DNA of 64,000 nucleotides from Kuschelorhynchus macadamiae (taxonomy: Eukaryota > Arthropoda > Insecta > Coleoptera > Curculionidae). The stretch is from the NCBI GenBank assembly GCA_030620095.1, contig JAUTXW010002366.1, positions 55,001 through 119,000 on the forward strand, read 5' to 3'. Shown here one piece after another: positions 1 through 11,896 of this stretch (the first letter of the stretch is position 1; every line of letters begins with the position of its first letter). The notes under the pieces are model-generated. The model was not told where the DNA came from. It worked only from the letters and a program-made list of their open reading frames with translations, and made no database searches. A program made the position numbers and the translations under genes.

Positions 1-79
1 AAAAGTCAAAAATATTTACGTCAAAAAAAGTTTTTTAACCAATCTATTTTTTTTGTATAAAAAAATAAAAGATAGGTTA

Positions 80-1205
80 TAAAAGTGTCACTTTCAAAAT
101 ATAAACATGCCGACGTGGAGAATTTATAAACGTAGCAAAGGAGATTCGCTCCACGGGGGCAGATGAAGGTAAAATGCCATTATATATTACAAACATTTTC
201 TTGCATATTTGTTTAAAATGCTTATATCATTTGAAGGGTTTTGCAGATACTGAAGGTATTGTAATTCAAACTCCTGAGAAATTCACGGTGGTTCATTTTC
301 AGTAGACATATTGCTTAGTTCAAAAAAATCTTCAATTTCCCCCTGATCTATTAATTCATGTGCGACATGCTTTTCAGTACTTATATATTCTTATAAAAAA
401 TATGGTAATAGATGCAGCTATTACCATATTTTTTACTTTATTCTTCATAAGCACAAAATCAAGTTTCAATGGATTTAATACATACTTCAGTTAAAAATCC
501 GAGATGTTTTAGAATAAGAGATTTAATTTTTTTATACTTAACATGCAAACTTTCAAGCGTTGGAACAACTGTTCCAAAGTACGTATGGTTTTCTCCTTGA
601 AGTATATTTATGGATAAGGCCAAGGGTTTTAGGATGGCAACATATTCTTCCAAATAGTCTGTCTCATTTTGTTTAAGGGAATACTGTTTGATATTTAAAA
701 CTTTATAAAGGATATTTGGTTTTTGTTTTGTTTTAAAGTTTGGGTTATAGAGTCATAAAAACTATTCTACCTTGTTGCACCAGGGTAGCTAAGGTGATAT
801 CCTAATATTTTTTTTATTTCTTCTGCTGGTTTTGGTCGTCCTGATTTATTCCAGAGTTGTGTACATTTATTAATTATATTTGTATGTTTAGATCTTGTAT
901 TATGATTTTTACTAATGAAATTCATAATGTCCGTCGTAGCAATCAGGTTCAGCGTATGAGTAGGGCATCTAAAATGATTTGGCAAGTAAATGTGTTGTTC
1001 ATGTTCATTTTCTGTTACTTTACCAGGCTCAAAAATAATATCTTGCAATTGCAGTTCAATAGTGTTGTTATTGTCGTGATCCTCATCATAATCCACTTGT
1101 ATGGAATTTAATAGAACTCTCGTTTCTAATGGTATCTTAAATTCCTTAAAAGCTTTTACAAAGTTGGATCCATTATCTGTAATGGTAGCTAATATTTTAG
1201 TCGCG
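80..1205 (-). pseudogene. hAT-type (BED) transposase, C-terminal half
   Basis: Decayed DNA transposase of the hAT superfamily. Read on the minus strand, the segment begins with a KILATITDNGSNFVKAF block (about 1205-1150), the typical second catalytic region. It continues through an open stretch (1096-767) with the CPTHTLNLIATTD motif (about 975-935), a second open stretch (653-459), and ends with the hAT dimerisation signature LPSSAPVER (172-147) followed by a PRR motif. Stops and frameshifts separate these blocks, so it cannot make a functional enzyme. It is the continuation of the N-terminal half at 5040-6010; a 3.83-kb insertion separates the two. The gene would cut and paste its element through an RNase-H-like fold. 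The call as hAT is firm; the exact ends of the element were not found. Confidence 0.85.
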
Positions 1206-1781
1206 TGTCACCCTTGATTTTCTCAAAACCAAGGTGCAAGATTGCTACGCTCTTATTTAATAATTATTATTACTGTTTAATTTTAAATTATTTCGATCAC
1301 AAAATGGTATCAAGATTACAGCTCGTGGTCAACAGAGCGTGCAATGTAGATGCCCTAGCTCAATTAACCCGGAGAGTAGGGCGTGGGAAAACATAAGATG
1401 TCTTAAAGAAAGAAAAAAGAAGGAAAAAAAAAAGAAATGAGCGCCACCAATTTATAACGACTTAAATTGGAAAGCCTCTTGTTCTTCGCGGCACTTGCTT
1501 CCTCTTGATACTTTAAAAGAAAAAGAGTGAGCTAAATAAAACACACACATGAAGTTAAGAAAAAAAAATCTATTTATCTGTTACTGTATAAAAGAAAAAA
1601 TATATAAACAATAAGTATGTTATCAGTTCCGGTATAAAGAAAAAAGTAAACAATAAGTGTCACCAAATCCAGCAGCACCTAGCGCTCCTAACTTCAAACT
1701 AGGCCCGTGACATGGGATTAGGCCCGAGTCTTGAAATTAAGTTTGTGGCTTGAAATTGTCTGTGACTTGCAGTTGCAAATA

Positions 1782-1854
1782 GCCCCTGACTGAAATTAGG
1801 ACTGTGACTTTCAGTTGGCCCCTGACTTGAAATTAGGACCGTGACTAACAGTTG
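1782..1854 (+). repeat. Two-copy 36-37-bp tandem repeat
   Basis: Two adjacent units beginning GCCCCTGACT and ending CAGTTG lie side by side, with looser related phrases (GTGACTTGCAGTTG) just upstream from about 1706. It is a small local duplication inside the unclassified insertion. Confidence 0.7.
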
Positions 1855-1949
1855 ACCCTATGAAAACAAAAATTTTCTAGAATTTTTCATAGTGATTCAA
1901 AGTCTATAACGAAAACCTAAATAATTTTAATTAACTCAAAAAAATCCCC

Positions 1950-2900
1950 AAAAGGTTTCTACTGATTCAAAATGAACTAAACAGTCAGAACAATAATTTA
2001 ATTTTAAAAATTTAGTCCTACCGAGAAGTATAAAAAAATATTTAATTAATTTCAAGACACTAATCAGAACTTTTCTTTAAATAAATTAAAACCGCAAGCA
2101 ACAAAATAAAAAAAATACAATTAAATAATTTAAGATGAAGTCACTAAAGATACCATCAAGCACAAAATACCCTGATGGGTATCGAAAATTCAGTTGAAAC
2201 GTTGTGTCAATAAATCCAACAAATCCACAAATACAAACTAAGATCGAAAAGGAAAATTCTAAAATTTACTTTATCAAATACAATCTCAATAACCAGCGTT
2301 AACACTAAAATAAATACAAGGTTTCGACTGAATTCGAATGATTTAAATTAGCAATATGTAATAAAGTAGAAATAATTCTAATACTTAAAAAAAATCAGGG
2401 CCTGATGATGACTTAAAATTAATCGAAATGTTGGGTAAGAAAAATATAAGCGCATTATTATAACTGACTCCAATAGCTAAATTCAATTTACAACAAATAA
2501 ATTTGTAACAAAATCTATTACTATAACAATTTCCAGTATAAAATAAATAGAAAATTTAGACTGACCTCGGCCAATTTAAATAAAAATGTGAATAAAATAA
2601 AAAAACAAAATCTTAAGAAAAGAAGGTATGTATAAACCTGAAGAATAGCAAATATTTAAGCGAAACGTTGTGAGAATACTTACAAAAAATATAGATATAA
2701 TAAGGCAGCAATATGAAAAATCAAAAGGCACAAATATATTTAAATTTTAATATAACCAGCTTAAAAAAAAAGGGTTTTATTTAACTAATTATTTTCCAGC
2801 GCCAAATCAAAATGCAAAAAAAAAATACCATAAACTAAAAGAAAAGCAATTTACGTTATGCTTAATTGTTACTGAAAACCTCTTCAAGCCATTTATTAAT
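1950..2900 (+). repeat. Degenerate ~230-bp tandem repeat array
   Basis: Landmarks recur at a constant spacing. CCTGATGG/CCTGATGATG/CCTGAAGA occur at 2171, 2401 and 2637 (steps of 230 and 236), each followed about 20-30 bases later by GAAACGTTG or GAAATGTTG. A phrase of the form TTT(C/A)GACTGA recurs at about 2324 and 2557, with a looser match near 1957, and a TTTCCAG phrase at about 2530 and 2793. The units are strongly diverged, so this is an old satellite-like array. The CTGANGA ... GAAA arrangement resembles the core of a hammerhead ribozyme, but the expected stems are weak by eye and I do not assert activity. Confidence 0.6.
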
Positions 2901-4969
2901 CTGTTTATTATCTATTAAAAAGAACGAATGCATTAATCAAATCACACTATGCAAGCTGCTTAAATATTGTGGTTTTATTTTAAAATAAAATAGAGCCAAT
3001 TGACGATCCACAAAATATGGTTAATATAATAGGAAAATGAATCAAATTACTGAGGTAAAAGATGTTCGACGAAATTCAAACTGAAAATGTATCTTCGTAT
3101 GAATTCGTTACACTTGCATTTAACATTTAAGATTTCAAAAAAAAATTATAAAAGCTAGCCCCTGTTGCATCAAAAAAAAAATAATCGTCTCACCCGAGCA
3201 AAAGTTAATTCCAAAAAAAAAATGAGAAAAAATAACAAATTACGAAAAGCAAAATTTAAGAAAAAAAAAGATACCCTTTTCAGGATAAGATATTAAAGCA
3301 AATTACCTATCCAATAGGGTCACTCAGTTCTAGTCAAAAGGTGGTTTCACGTGCCAAGTACAAGGGCATGGAAAATGGCGGTCTGGTCCAATCTTCAGGT
3401 CAAATCCTCTCTTAGAGAGATTTTCTAGCACGAAAAATAACACTCACAGTGCAAACTATAATGTGCCCGAAAAACTAATGCGGTGTTGAGGAAAAATCCC
3501 GCTAACGGATTTCCAACATTTTCCTGGATTGTTTCCTCAGACCCGCGCTGAAGACCTGTGGTTTATCTGCAGGTGGCCAGAAAAGTGAAAAAGTATGAAG
3601 TGAAGGAAGTACCGGATGGAGGGTTTCGAGACGACGCAATAATAACATTGACAGAAACAACTAACCTGAAATTTAAAAGCAACGCCAAGGCGAAATGGAA
3701 ATGTAAATAAACAAATACTATTTAATTAATTACTCTAGTACTAATGGAAAAGGACCACTCAGAAAAGTCAAATATTAGTCCGGAGTAGAGTACCAAAGAG
3801 TCAAAAAAATGATGTGCTAATGCAGCAGTAGTTAAATGCCATAAAAATGAAACGTAAATTGAGTTTAATTTAATAGAATTTTCTTAACTGTATAAACTCA
3901 TTATTTAACCATAAAACAGGAATTTATTCACACAATTATTAACTATTTATTTTAGGAAATGCATCAGACGCAGACGTAACGAAATTTCAGTTTATAATAG
4001 GCTCCAAGTAATTATGCAACTATGGACAAACAAAAGTCAATCTGAATTTCGGAACATCAAACATTGATAGAAATTATAAGAAGGCTGTAGTTTATATAGT
4101 CTCAGGATAAAAACAGGTAAGAATATTAATATTGAATCGAGAAATACCTTTGGTTTATTTATGTCTAACTATATGTTACATATTCACAGCAAAAAGGAAC
4201 ACGAATAATAAAATGTAGATTTAAGAGAAAATATGACGTGGTGTATATATAGTATCTATAGTCTAAAAATAATCCTATGTATATCTGAAAAGAAATATTT
4301 ATCAAGGCAACCTTTTTTTAGACAAGTATTTACAGTTCAATATTAATACATAATATCGACTTTATATCAAAGAATTTATTGGGGTACTAATAATTTGGTT
4401 TTTTTTACAGCGACAGAAGAGTTATACAAAATACACGCTCGAATCTAAAAATGCAGCATATCTAGCCAAAGAAAACGAAAATCCCAAGACTTGTATAAAG
4501 GACTCGAAAACAGGTTTTCAAAATTAATAAAATTTAATTTATATCTACTCTGTAAAATATATGGGAAATAAATAGTTTGTCTAAAGTGCTATTTGAAGTT
4601 TTTCTTATACAGTATATAATTATTAAATTCGGCAAAATTAAATAAATCCAACAATTATATTTGAACTGATTTTTTTTTTGGCGACATCTATGAACGAACG
4701 CTAAACTTATACCATTTACTGAAAATTATTCCTTTATATCTTGAGTTCAGATATAGGTACAAAATTAACTACTTATCGAGAGGTGACACTGTGTGTACCG
4801 AAATTTGCTGCAAAAGGTGTTGAATTTATATTTCGCTTAAATATGAACAATGTAACCGCTTCTAATACGAAAACTACTAATATCTAAGTAAATCAAACCA
4901 ACAAGGCGTACATATAAATCACTAAACTTAATACTAAAGTAGTAGATTATAATATTAAATTAATCATAC

Positions 4970-5037
4970 AATGAAATGCACTTATAACAAAATTAAACTG
5001 TTAAATGAAATGCACTTATAACAAAATTAAACTGTTA
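4970..5037 (+). repeat. Two perfect 34-bp direct repeats at the insertion end
   Basis: The units at 4970-5003 and 5004-5037 are identical (beginning AATGAAATGCAC, ending AAACTGTTA) and abut the right end of the unclassified insertion. Such terminal duplication is unusual for simple target-site events and may mark the 3' end structure of the element. Confidence 0.85.
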
Positions 5038-5039
5038 CA

Positions 5040-6010
5040 CGCGTTAAGCTCAAGTTCGGTATATATATTATATAAGTATCTCACCAATTTTATCAAAAGA
5101 GTGTGTACCAGAGAAGCGCCTACAGGCTAAAGCAACTGAAAGGAAATCAGGGTCAATCCAGTGACACGTTACGCCCATGATACTTCGTTTTTTAGATGAC
5201 CATATATCTGTTGCACTGCATACAATCTGCGTATTTTAAAGAGTGACTTTAACCTCTTCCACCATGTTTTCTTTTAATACCGCAATTTTTCTCGTAATTG
5301 TAATTCGTGACATTACATTTAACTTTATTCCGTCGAAGAATTGCACAAAATAAGGATTATTAATTATAGAAACCGCACTCATAGAATTAACAAAAAACTG
5401 AATAATTTTTATGATCAAATTGCTCTTGAGATATAATTTTTGGCTGTTCGAAACTGGTTCTAATATCCGATGGCGTTGTGGGTGCAGCTTTAAATTCTGT
5501 ATTTTTCTTCTGATCAGCCCGTGTCCGTGATTTAGAAATTATTTTTTTCTGACTTTTATAAAGTATGTAATCGTTGTAAGGAGACGAAAGTTTTTAAATG
5601 TCTAAGGAAGTCAATGGTTGACGTGTATCTTCCTTTTTATTAATTTTTTATTTCGACGTTGCTGATACTGAGCTGATATTGCTTGATTTTCGCCGCGGCT
5701 CAGATTGGTAAAAACGTACCATCAAATAAAACGGATTCACTAACAGTGGAAATGTCGCTTGTTGATTCTTGATAACTAAGACTTTTATTAGTTCCATCTG
5801 TATCGAGTATTATGTCTTCATTATTTACTAACTTGCTTCTCTTACTAGAATTCACTTAAAAAAAAATCAGTTAACTTAGTTTTCTTCTTTGTAGTTTCCG
5901 AATCTGGCGTGTATTCAAGATCATCCGAATCATTTGAGGATGCGTAGGGATCCAATGCATTTTCAGGCCTAAGAATATCAGCTTCCTCAATTTCTTTGAT
6001 GACTATTTGG
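5040..6010 (-). pseudogene. hAT-type (BED) transposase, N-terminal half
   Basis: Minus-strand remnant of the same hAT gene as 80-1205. From its start near 6010 it shows an acidic N-terminus (ALDPYASSNDSDDLEYTPDSE), a BED-like fragment (RYTSTIDFLRHLKTF), then an open stretch (5418-5236) with the hAT phrase IINNPYFVQFFDGI. Next come the hallmark TDIWSSKKRSIMGVTCHWID (about 5200-5140) and SGTHSFDKIGEIL (about 5110-5070). In-frame stops occur after VKVTL and after EILI, and at least one frameshift precedes the insertion point, so it is dead. The coding sequence resumes after the 3.83-kb insertion. Confidence 0.8.
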
Positions 6011-6150
6011 TAGCCAATTTACACCTCTGCGTAGATAATCTACGAAAAAAATATATACCTATTGAAATTTTTACAAATTCGTGGTTTAAGAATTCAGGTA
6101 GGTATCAATAAAAATATTTTTATTATAAAAATAATAAAAAAATTTATGTA

Positions 6151-6711
6151 CAGTGTTTTCTCGCATATTTTGCCACCTAGAGAGTTTATTTGAATAGATA
6201 CCGAAATTTTGTGAATACAAAAGTTGTCGGGTTGTTTTATGAATCATCAGAATTTGTTATCATAAATGCGAAAATATTTTTGGAAATGACAAATTTCGAC
6301 AGTTTGACAGTTTTTTAAATGGATCACCCTATATATTATTGAAATGGCTGAAAAAATAGACGATAACCATACCATAAGACACAATGTGTTAGTATAGTTT
6401 TCCACATTGTTTTGTTATGACACAGTTTTTGTCTATTTTTTCGGCCCTTCTTAATATAAAGGTACAAAATTAGGTATATTTACAATCAGGAAGAAAAGAC
6501 TTTAAAAAATATATCTAAAAATATACAGGGTATTCCATTTAAAAAACTATCAATTTGCCGAAATTTGACATTTCACCAAATCTTGTATAGCATTTATGAT
6601 AAGAAATTCTGATGATTCATAAAAAGTCCTGAAATTTTTGTATTTACGAAATTTCGTTATCTATTGAAATAAACTATCTAGGTAGGTAGCAAAATATACG
6701 GGAAAACCCCG
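6151..6711. mobile_element. 561-bp foldback MITE, TA target site
   Basis: About 185 bp at the left (6151-6335) is repeated in inverted orientation at 6526-6711, including the phrase TTTATGAATCATCAGAATTT. The tips CAGTGTTTTC and, on the other strand, CGGGGTTTTC lie just inside TA dinucleotides at 6149-6150 and 6712-6713. No coding sequence lies between the arms. TA duplication and the tip type point to a non-autonomous Tc1/mariner-related element. Confidence 0.8.
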
Positions 6712-6792
6712 TATATATTCATCATACACATACATACATACAAACATGACTACAGGTTACAGCCTATAACATGTAATCCATATTCAAAAATG

Positions 6793-7114
6793 ACCGGGTG
6801 GCTAACTAAGAACGACCGTCGGCTTTATCTCGGGAACCAGTTATGATAAAACAGCATTTTTTCTTGGCGGTTTTTACTAAAAAACATTTTTACAAACAAT
6901 TCAATATTCATCTTTTAACTAAAATATTTCTTCTAATATTTAGTGATTGGAAACGCTCTCGTTCCCGTTCGCGAGTTGAGGATTTCCGGAACGTTTCAAG
7001 GCATCCCATTTAAATGAGTTATCTATAGCGTAAGCTATAATGGATCTTTGCAGAAACTGGAAGCATTTATCAATTTGTCATTACCAGTTTTCGAGATAAG
7101 GTTGGCCACCCGGT
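6793..7114. mobile_element. ~320-bp MITE with ACCGGGTGGC ends
   Basis: The left end ACCGGGTGGCTAAC and the right end, read in reverse, ACCGGGTGGCCAAC are inverted copies. Both are followed inward by related TTATCTCG(G/A)(G/A)AAC phrases. It is non-coding. I could not identify a target-site duplication, so the superfamily is open. Confidence 0.65.
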
Positions 7115-7471
7115 AGCGTAAATTCATTATCCTGTACAGTAGAACCATAAAAACGCGTTGCATCATAAGTTAGGAGAATGGCGCGGATAATCGCCCGTAG
7201 CATTAAGACAAATTGCTGTGCGGTACAACGCACGACACAGCACGACTTCACGTGACAGTTTTACTTTTGGAGCTAAAATGCGTAGTTGTTTATTAGATTT
7301 CGTTGGAGTGCCCGAAGAACTATTGAAACATTTTTGTTATTTTGTTATTGTGATCATAGTTTCTCTACTGTATTGTTCGTGATATATATGGTGAGTGATA
7401 ATATATAGTAAGTTAATTGTATTAAAAGAGATTATGCGATTGCTATATTTTCTATAAAGATATGTTACAAA

Positions 7472-9646
7472 ATGGCTGAAAAATCCATAACTGATATTCT
7501 GGAGAAATTATGCATAGACTTTCATATCAAGGCTATAGAAGTGGAAACTAATGAATAATTTACAGTCGTTTTGCAATGTAAACTAGTAGACGGAGAACAT
7601 TCTGAGTAACAGTCTAACAAATGGGTTACAAAATTTTCTGATCTGACTCATACTAACTGGATTACTAAAAGACGTTTTGCAACTCCTACACGTTACATAT
7701 TTCGGAAAATATTTTCATGCCATCATGCAGCTGTTAACAAGGTAGTTAAGCGGCGCAGGGAAGATTCCAGATACAGAAACAAGACATGTGGGGCGACCAT
7801 TGATTTTAAATTTAAAAAAATTAATCGTGACACAGTCAGGAACGATCGCTTGTTAAAGGACGGAAGAAATGTAGTTATACATATTAATTTCTCCCATTCT
7901 CATAAAGTCCACGTTGCACAAGCTTATAGCTATTTAAGAACGAACAATAACACTATAGAGACATTTAATTCATATTTTAAATTAGGAATGACACCTTCAG
8001 CATCTAAAGCATATCAGGAGATAAAAATACTTGAGAGCGAGGAACACAATATTTTACCTTTGCTAGCCAATGCGCAAATCAATCCGACGCAAAGGCAAGT
8101 GAAACATCTCTACGACAAATGGCGGAAGTCAGAATACGGAGGTCGCGAAGAAAGTAGCGTTCTACAGATACTGCTTTTAAAAATTGGAGAATTCGAGAAA
8201 GCTGGTGTTAAAATAGTTTTACGTGAAAATCCTCTTTTAATAGTTATTGTTACTCCAATTATGCAACGAACAGTGGCTGAATAATTTTCAAACGAAATTG
8301 TTTTCATAGACTCCAGCGGGTCATGTGACCAATCAAATACATGTGTCACATTTATCTTTACAGCTAGTAAAATTGGAGCATGGCATTTGCGTAAGTACTG
8401 CACACCGCTCAGACAGAGTCAAACTATGCCTTGGCGTTTTCTGCAGCTAAAGAAATATTGGAATTTGACGAAAAACCCTTTTCTCCCCAAGTTATCATGG
8501 CAGACGATAGTATGGCGGAGCGAAATGCATCGAAAACTGTATTTCCAACATCTACATTATTGCTTTGTACCTTTCATATATGTCAGGCTCAATGGAGGTG
8601 GCTATGGCAAAGTAATTAAAATATTCCGAAAGAAAATAGACACATTATCATGCAGATGCAGATGTTCAAAGATCTATTATATTCTAATACACCGGAAGAA
8701 GCTGAAGAAAATTTTTGTGTTTTGATGTCTAGTGAGAAAGTAGCTAAAAGTAATTTGGTAAAAGAACATTTTACAAAACTATGGTAAGAAAATTAGAGTG
8801 GAGTATTACCTATAGAAGCAATTTACTTACAAGAGGGAATAATACAAATAATTTTACTGAAGCGTCTATTTATCTTTAAAGGTGTAGTTTTACAACGCTC
8901 CAAGGCTTTTAATAGTTGTGCACTAGCCGATTTCATTGTAACTACATTTGAACACTACTATAAAAGGAGATTACTAGAATTTGCAATCTCACGACGATCA
9001 AGCATCAAATATATTACAAAAATGTTTGTACAAAAGCAAAAGACATTGAAACAATTTTAAAAGCTTTATTTTACGAAGATAAAGTAAAATTAGCTAAAAT
9101 AGCAGTAGGGGCAGATGCTCCTATAGATTTTTTCAAAAACATGGAAAGTGGGGCTCCCTCGGAGGAACCACTGAACACTTTAGACGTCTCTAGACTCTCA
9201 AGAAACTGACATGTATCAAAGGAAAGAAACTATTCCTGTTCACAATTTGGTAGATGATAATCACTCTCACCACAAAAAAGCTATCGAGGAATTTCGCGAT
9301 GAATTCAACAGGATTGGTAATATTTTTGAAGAAAATTGTTCACCAGAGGCCACTGCTGTTTTAATGAAATTAAATTTTTGTTACAAAGTGTTCACACTCC
9401 AACTAAGGGGCGTTAAATTTTGCTGCGAATGCGTTTTCTCGGTCCAGAAAAATTCGAGTCCAACCAGCATCCACAGCTAGGCGAAAGAATAGAGGTTTGC
9501 CAAAAAGTAACAATAGAATTGAAGCAAGTCGACCGACAAATATGGAGCAGAAATTCAACCAGGTGCGACCAAGAAAGAGAATTCATAATTAGTCTAAGAA
9601 TATTTTGGAAAATATACCAAACGCAAAAACGCATTAAGCAGTAAAC
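7472..9646 (+). pseudogene. MULE-type transposase pseudogene
   Basis: Remnant of a Mutator-like transposase. After a start at MAEKS there is an N-terminal DNA-binding-like region with early stops near 7555 and 7607. An open stretch (7850-8284) runs into a DDE core: FIDSSGSCD (about 8300), IMADDS (about 8498), and the diagnostic CTFHICQAQWRW (about 8568-8600). Downstream NTNNFTEASIYLFK and a YYKRRLLE block (about 8840-8980) are typical of MULE C-termini, followed by VQPASTARRK-like text near 9460. At least two frameshifts (around 8390-8440 and 9410) and several stops inactivate it. Terminal inverted repeats were not located. Confidence 0.8.
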
Positions 9647-9794
9647 AGTTTTATTTTACAGTGTGTTGAAAAAAACCGGTTTTTGAAAAAATGCTTGGAC
9701 ACGTCGATTATGTTTTTTTCACTGGGCATGCTTTGACTTTCGAAAATGTTGTATAGAGCTACTCATTAAAAACTTATCCGACCCACGACATATA

Positions 9795-10456
9795 CAGGGT
9801 TTTTTCTAAGTAATCTTAAATATTTAGGGAGATGACACCGAGGATGATTTCTTAAGAAATTTTATGACGAAAATGTCATATAAATGTTGGTCGTCAACTG
9901 CTTCGTTTTTAAGGTGCAGGGCGTTAAACATTTTAATATTTTTTAATTTTTTTGATGTGCATCGTACATTTTGAGATACATTTAATTCAAATTTGTTACA
10001 CGATAAACTAGCTAAGATCTATAAAATAATCACAATAACTTTTTTCGACTTCGACCGTCCTAGAAGAAATTCTGTAACTACACTGATCCAGTTTCGGGCC
10101 TCTGTCAGGCTTCTTGTTTCATTGTGCAAATTTTATGCTCTTTTTCTTTTTTGAAATCCTGCACTCTTTTAAAATAATTTATAAAAATGTGTATAAATAC
10201 ATGAATGGTTTTATGGTTTCAGCATCAGCTTTCATTACTTAAATAGCAAACTAAGAACCATTAAAAATGTCCATGTCTTTTAAAACGTATTTTTAAATTA
10301 CTTCAAAAAGATGCCAAATATCAAAAAAGTTAAAGAGACACGAAATTAGTAAAATAAAGTAGTAAGTTCGATAGAGGTCCGAAATTCACCAAGTGTTGTT
10401 ACAGATTTTTTTTGGGTGGGCGAAAGGGTTGTGACCTTAAAAAAAGTTACACCCTG
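9795..10456. mobile_element. 662-bp foldback MITE, TA target site
   Basis: The tips CAGGGTTTTTT (left) and GTTACACCCTG (right) are flanked by TA at 9793-9794 and 10457-10458. Internal text is palindromic: the phrase around 10074-10115 (TCTGTAAC ... TTTCGGGCCTCTG) returns inverted at about 10360-10410. It is non-coding, with Tc1/mariner-like end features. A diverged second copy follows immediately. Confidence 0.7.
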
Positions 10457-10492
10457 TATAAGCTTTATACTTACGAAACATCTATGTATGTA

Positions 10493-11090
10493 GGGTGTTT
10501 CCTAAGTAATCTAAAATATTTACCGAGATCACTCCTAATGTAATTTTATGACGAAAATAACATAAATAATTTTGGTCGTAAGTTGCTTCGTTTTGAAGAT
10601 AGAAACCGTTAAAACTACATATGTTTTAGTTTTTTAAGGTGCTTCCTGCATTTTGAGAGATATTTAATTTATATTTGGTACAACATAAATAGTAATAAAA
10701 ATCTATAAACTAGACATATGTTTTAGAAACTAACACAGGTTGTTTTATTTGGGTCACGACCCCCTCGATCATCCAAAAAAAAAATCTGTAACGACATTGA
10801 CCCAGTTTGTGATTTTTATCAGACTTCCTATTTTATTTTACAAATTTCATGTATCTTGAACTTTTTTGGTATTTTGCATCATTTTGAAGTAAATTTTGGA
10901 CATGTCTTAGAAAACATTATTTATTACTTACTTAACTATTATTATTAAATTTATTCAAAACAATGTAAGTTATTACAAAAGAAAATCAAGGGACATACAA
11001 TGTGCACAATGAACACAAAGTTCGGCAGAGGTCCTAAACTAGGTGTGTCAGCACAGATTTTTTTAGTGACTTCAAAAAAACTTACCTTCT
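10493..11090. mobile_element. Second, diverged copy of the adjacent foldback MITE
   Basis: The segment repeats the order of phrases in the preceding element (TTTCCTAAGTAATCTAAAATATTTA against TTTTCTAAGTAATCTTAAATATTTA; GGTCGTAAGTTGCTTCGTTTTG against its counterpart). It has the same internal palindrome around TCTGTAAC/TTACAGA-type text, and ends at an ACTTACCTTCTTTA version of the right tip. Divergence shows the two copies are old. A further inverted fragment of the same family lies at about 11110-11270. Confidence 0.65.
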
Positions 11091-11270
11091 TTATAAGCTT
11101 CTAGAATATATTACGACTGCTTTATATATCTTAGTTACGGTTTAAAAATTGACATAAATATCCTTCAAAATATAGGAGGCGCATCAAAAAAACTAAAAAA
11201 ATATTTATATTTTTAAAATGACTTGAGGAATCATCTCCATAAATCTTTTTTATTACTTCGGAAACATTCG

Positions 11271-11896
11271 GTATAACATTTTTTTAAGTCAAAGCTATAG
11301 TTTCCTTAAAAAAAGCATTTAGTTCAATAACGGGGACCTAAAAAGATGGTCAACCTCGGAGCAAATCAGGTAAAAGATGTTTTTGTTTTATAATTTATAT
11401 ATCGATGAGAGTACGCAGAATCCAAGTTTTCGACCTCATACCTACATAGCGTATCTTTCTGGGGCCAAAAAACCAAAATTTTCGGAGTTTTTCAGTTTTT
11501 TAGCTATAACTCCTTCCCGATGGGTCTTAGCAATATTTTATCTATCGAAGCTTCATTTTGTTGAACATTAAACTCAACACCTTTTCTCTAATTTAACCGA
11601 CCTCGTAATTTTCCGCTGTCCCCACACTCATTCTTCTCTTGGACACACTGTATATATGACATATTTTTGTTAAGCAAAACTTAACTTCATTTCTTATCCA
11701 TGATTTATTAAACAAAAAATTGTTAATAAGCCAGTCCCTTTGTGAAGCGTCTTTTACGTTTCACATTTGGGCTCCCCGCCATAGCTCCCTTACAAGGTCG
11801 CGCCGCTCTCTGTGGTCCGAACTGACTGCTGCTGTCCGCAGTGATTTCGCTGCAGTCTTACCGTGTGTGTCGTGTCTAGACAATAATTCGCTTAAG
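11271..11896. other. No gene recognised; GC-richer leader toward 11,890
   Basis: No credible coding sequence is seen. From about 11750 the composition becomes GC-richer, directly upstream of the ATG at 11897, as expected for a 5' leader or promoter region of the following ORF. Confidence 0.4.

Larger units (their letters stand above)
1206..5039. mobile_element. Unclassified 3.83-kb insertion in a hAT gene, CGCG target duplication
   Basis: The segment starts TGTCAC and ends GTTACA, and is bracketed by CGCG at 1202-1205 and 5040-5043. Removing it with one CGCG copy makes the flanking hAT coding sequence continuous in frame (ELELNATKILATITDNG read on the minus strand), which fixes the boundaries. 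TG/CA ends with a 4-bp pyrimidine-purine duplication suit an LTR element, but I could not find two matching LTRs. The two ends also look weakly inverted (TGTCACCC against TGTAACAG). No convincing protein is encoded; the interior is AT-rich with three kinds of tandem repeat. It may be a non-autonomous retro-derivative or an unusual DNA element. The insertion event is well supported; the class is not known. Confidence 0.8.

Noticed and set aside
1206..5039. Long terminal repeats of an LTR retrotransposon
   Set aside because: The first and last several hundred bases were compared by eye in direct orientation and no matching pair was found, so the LTR class is not claimed.
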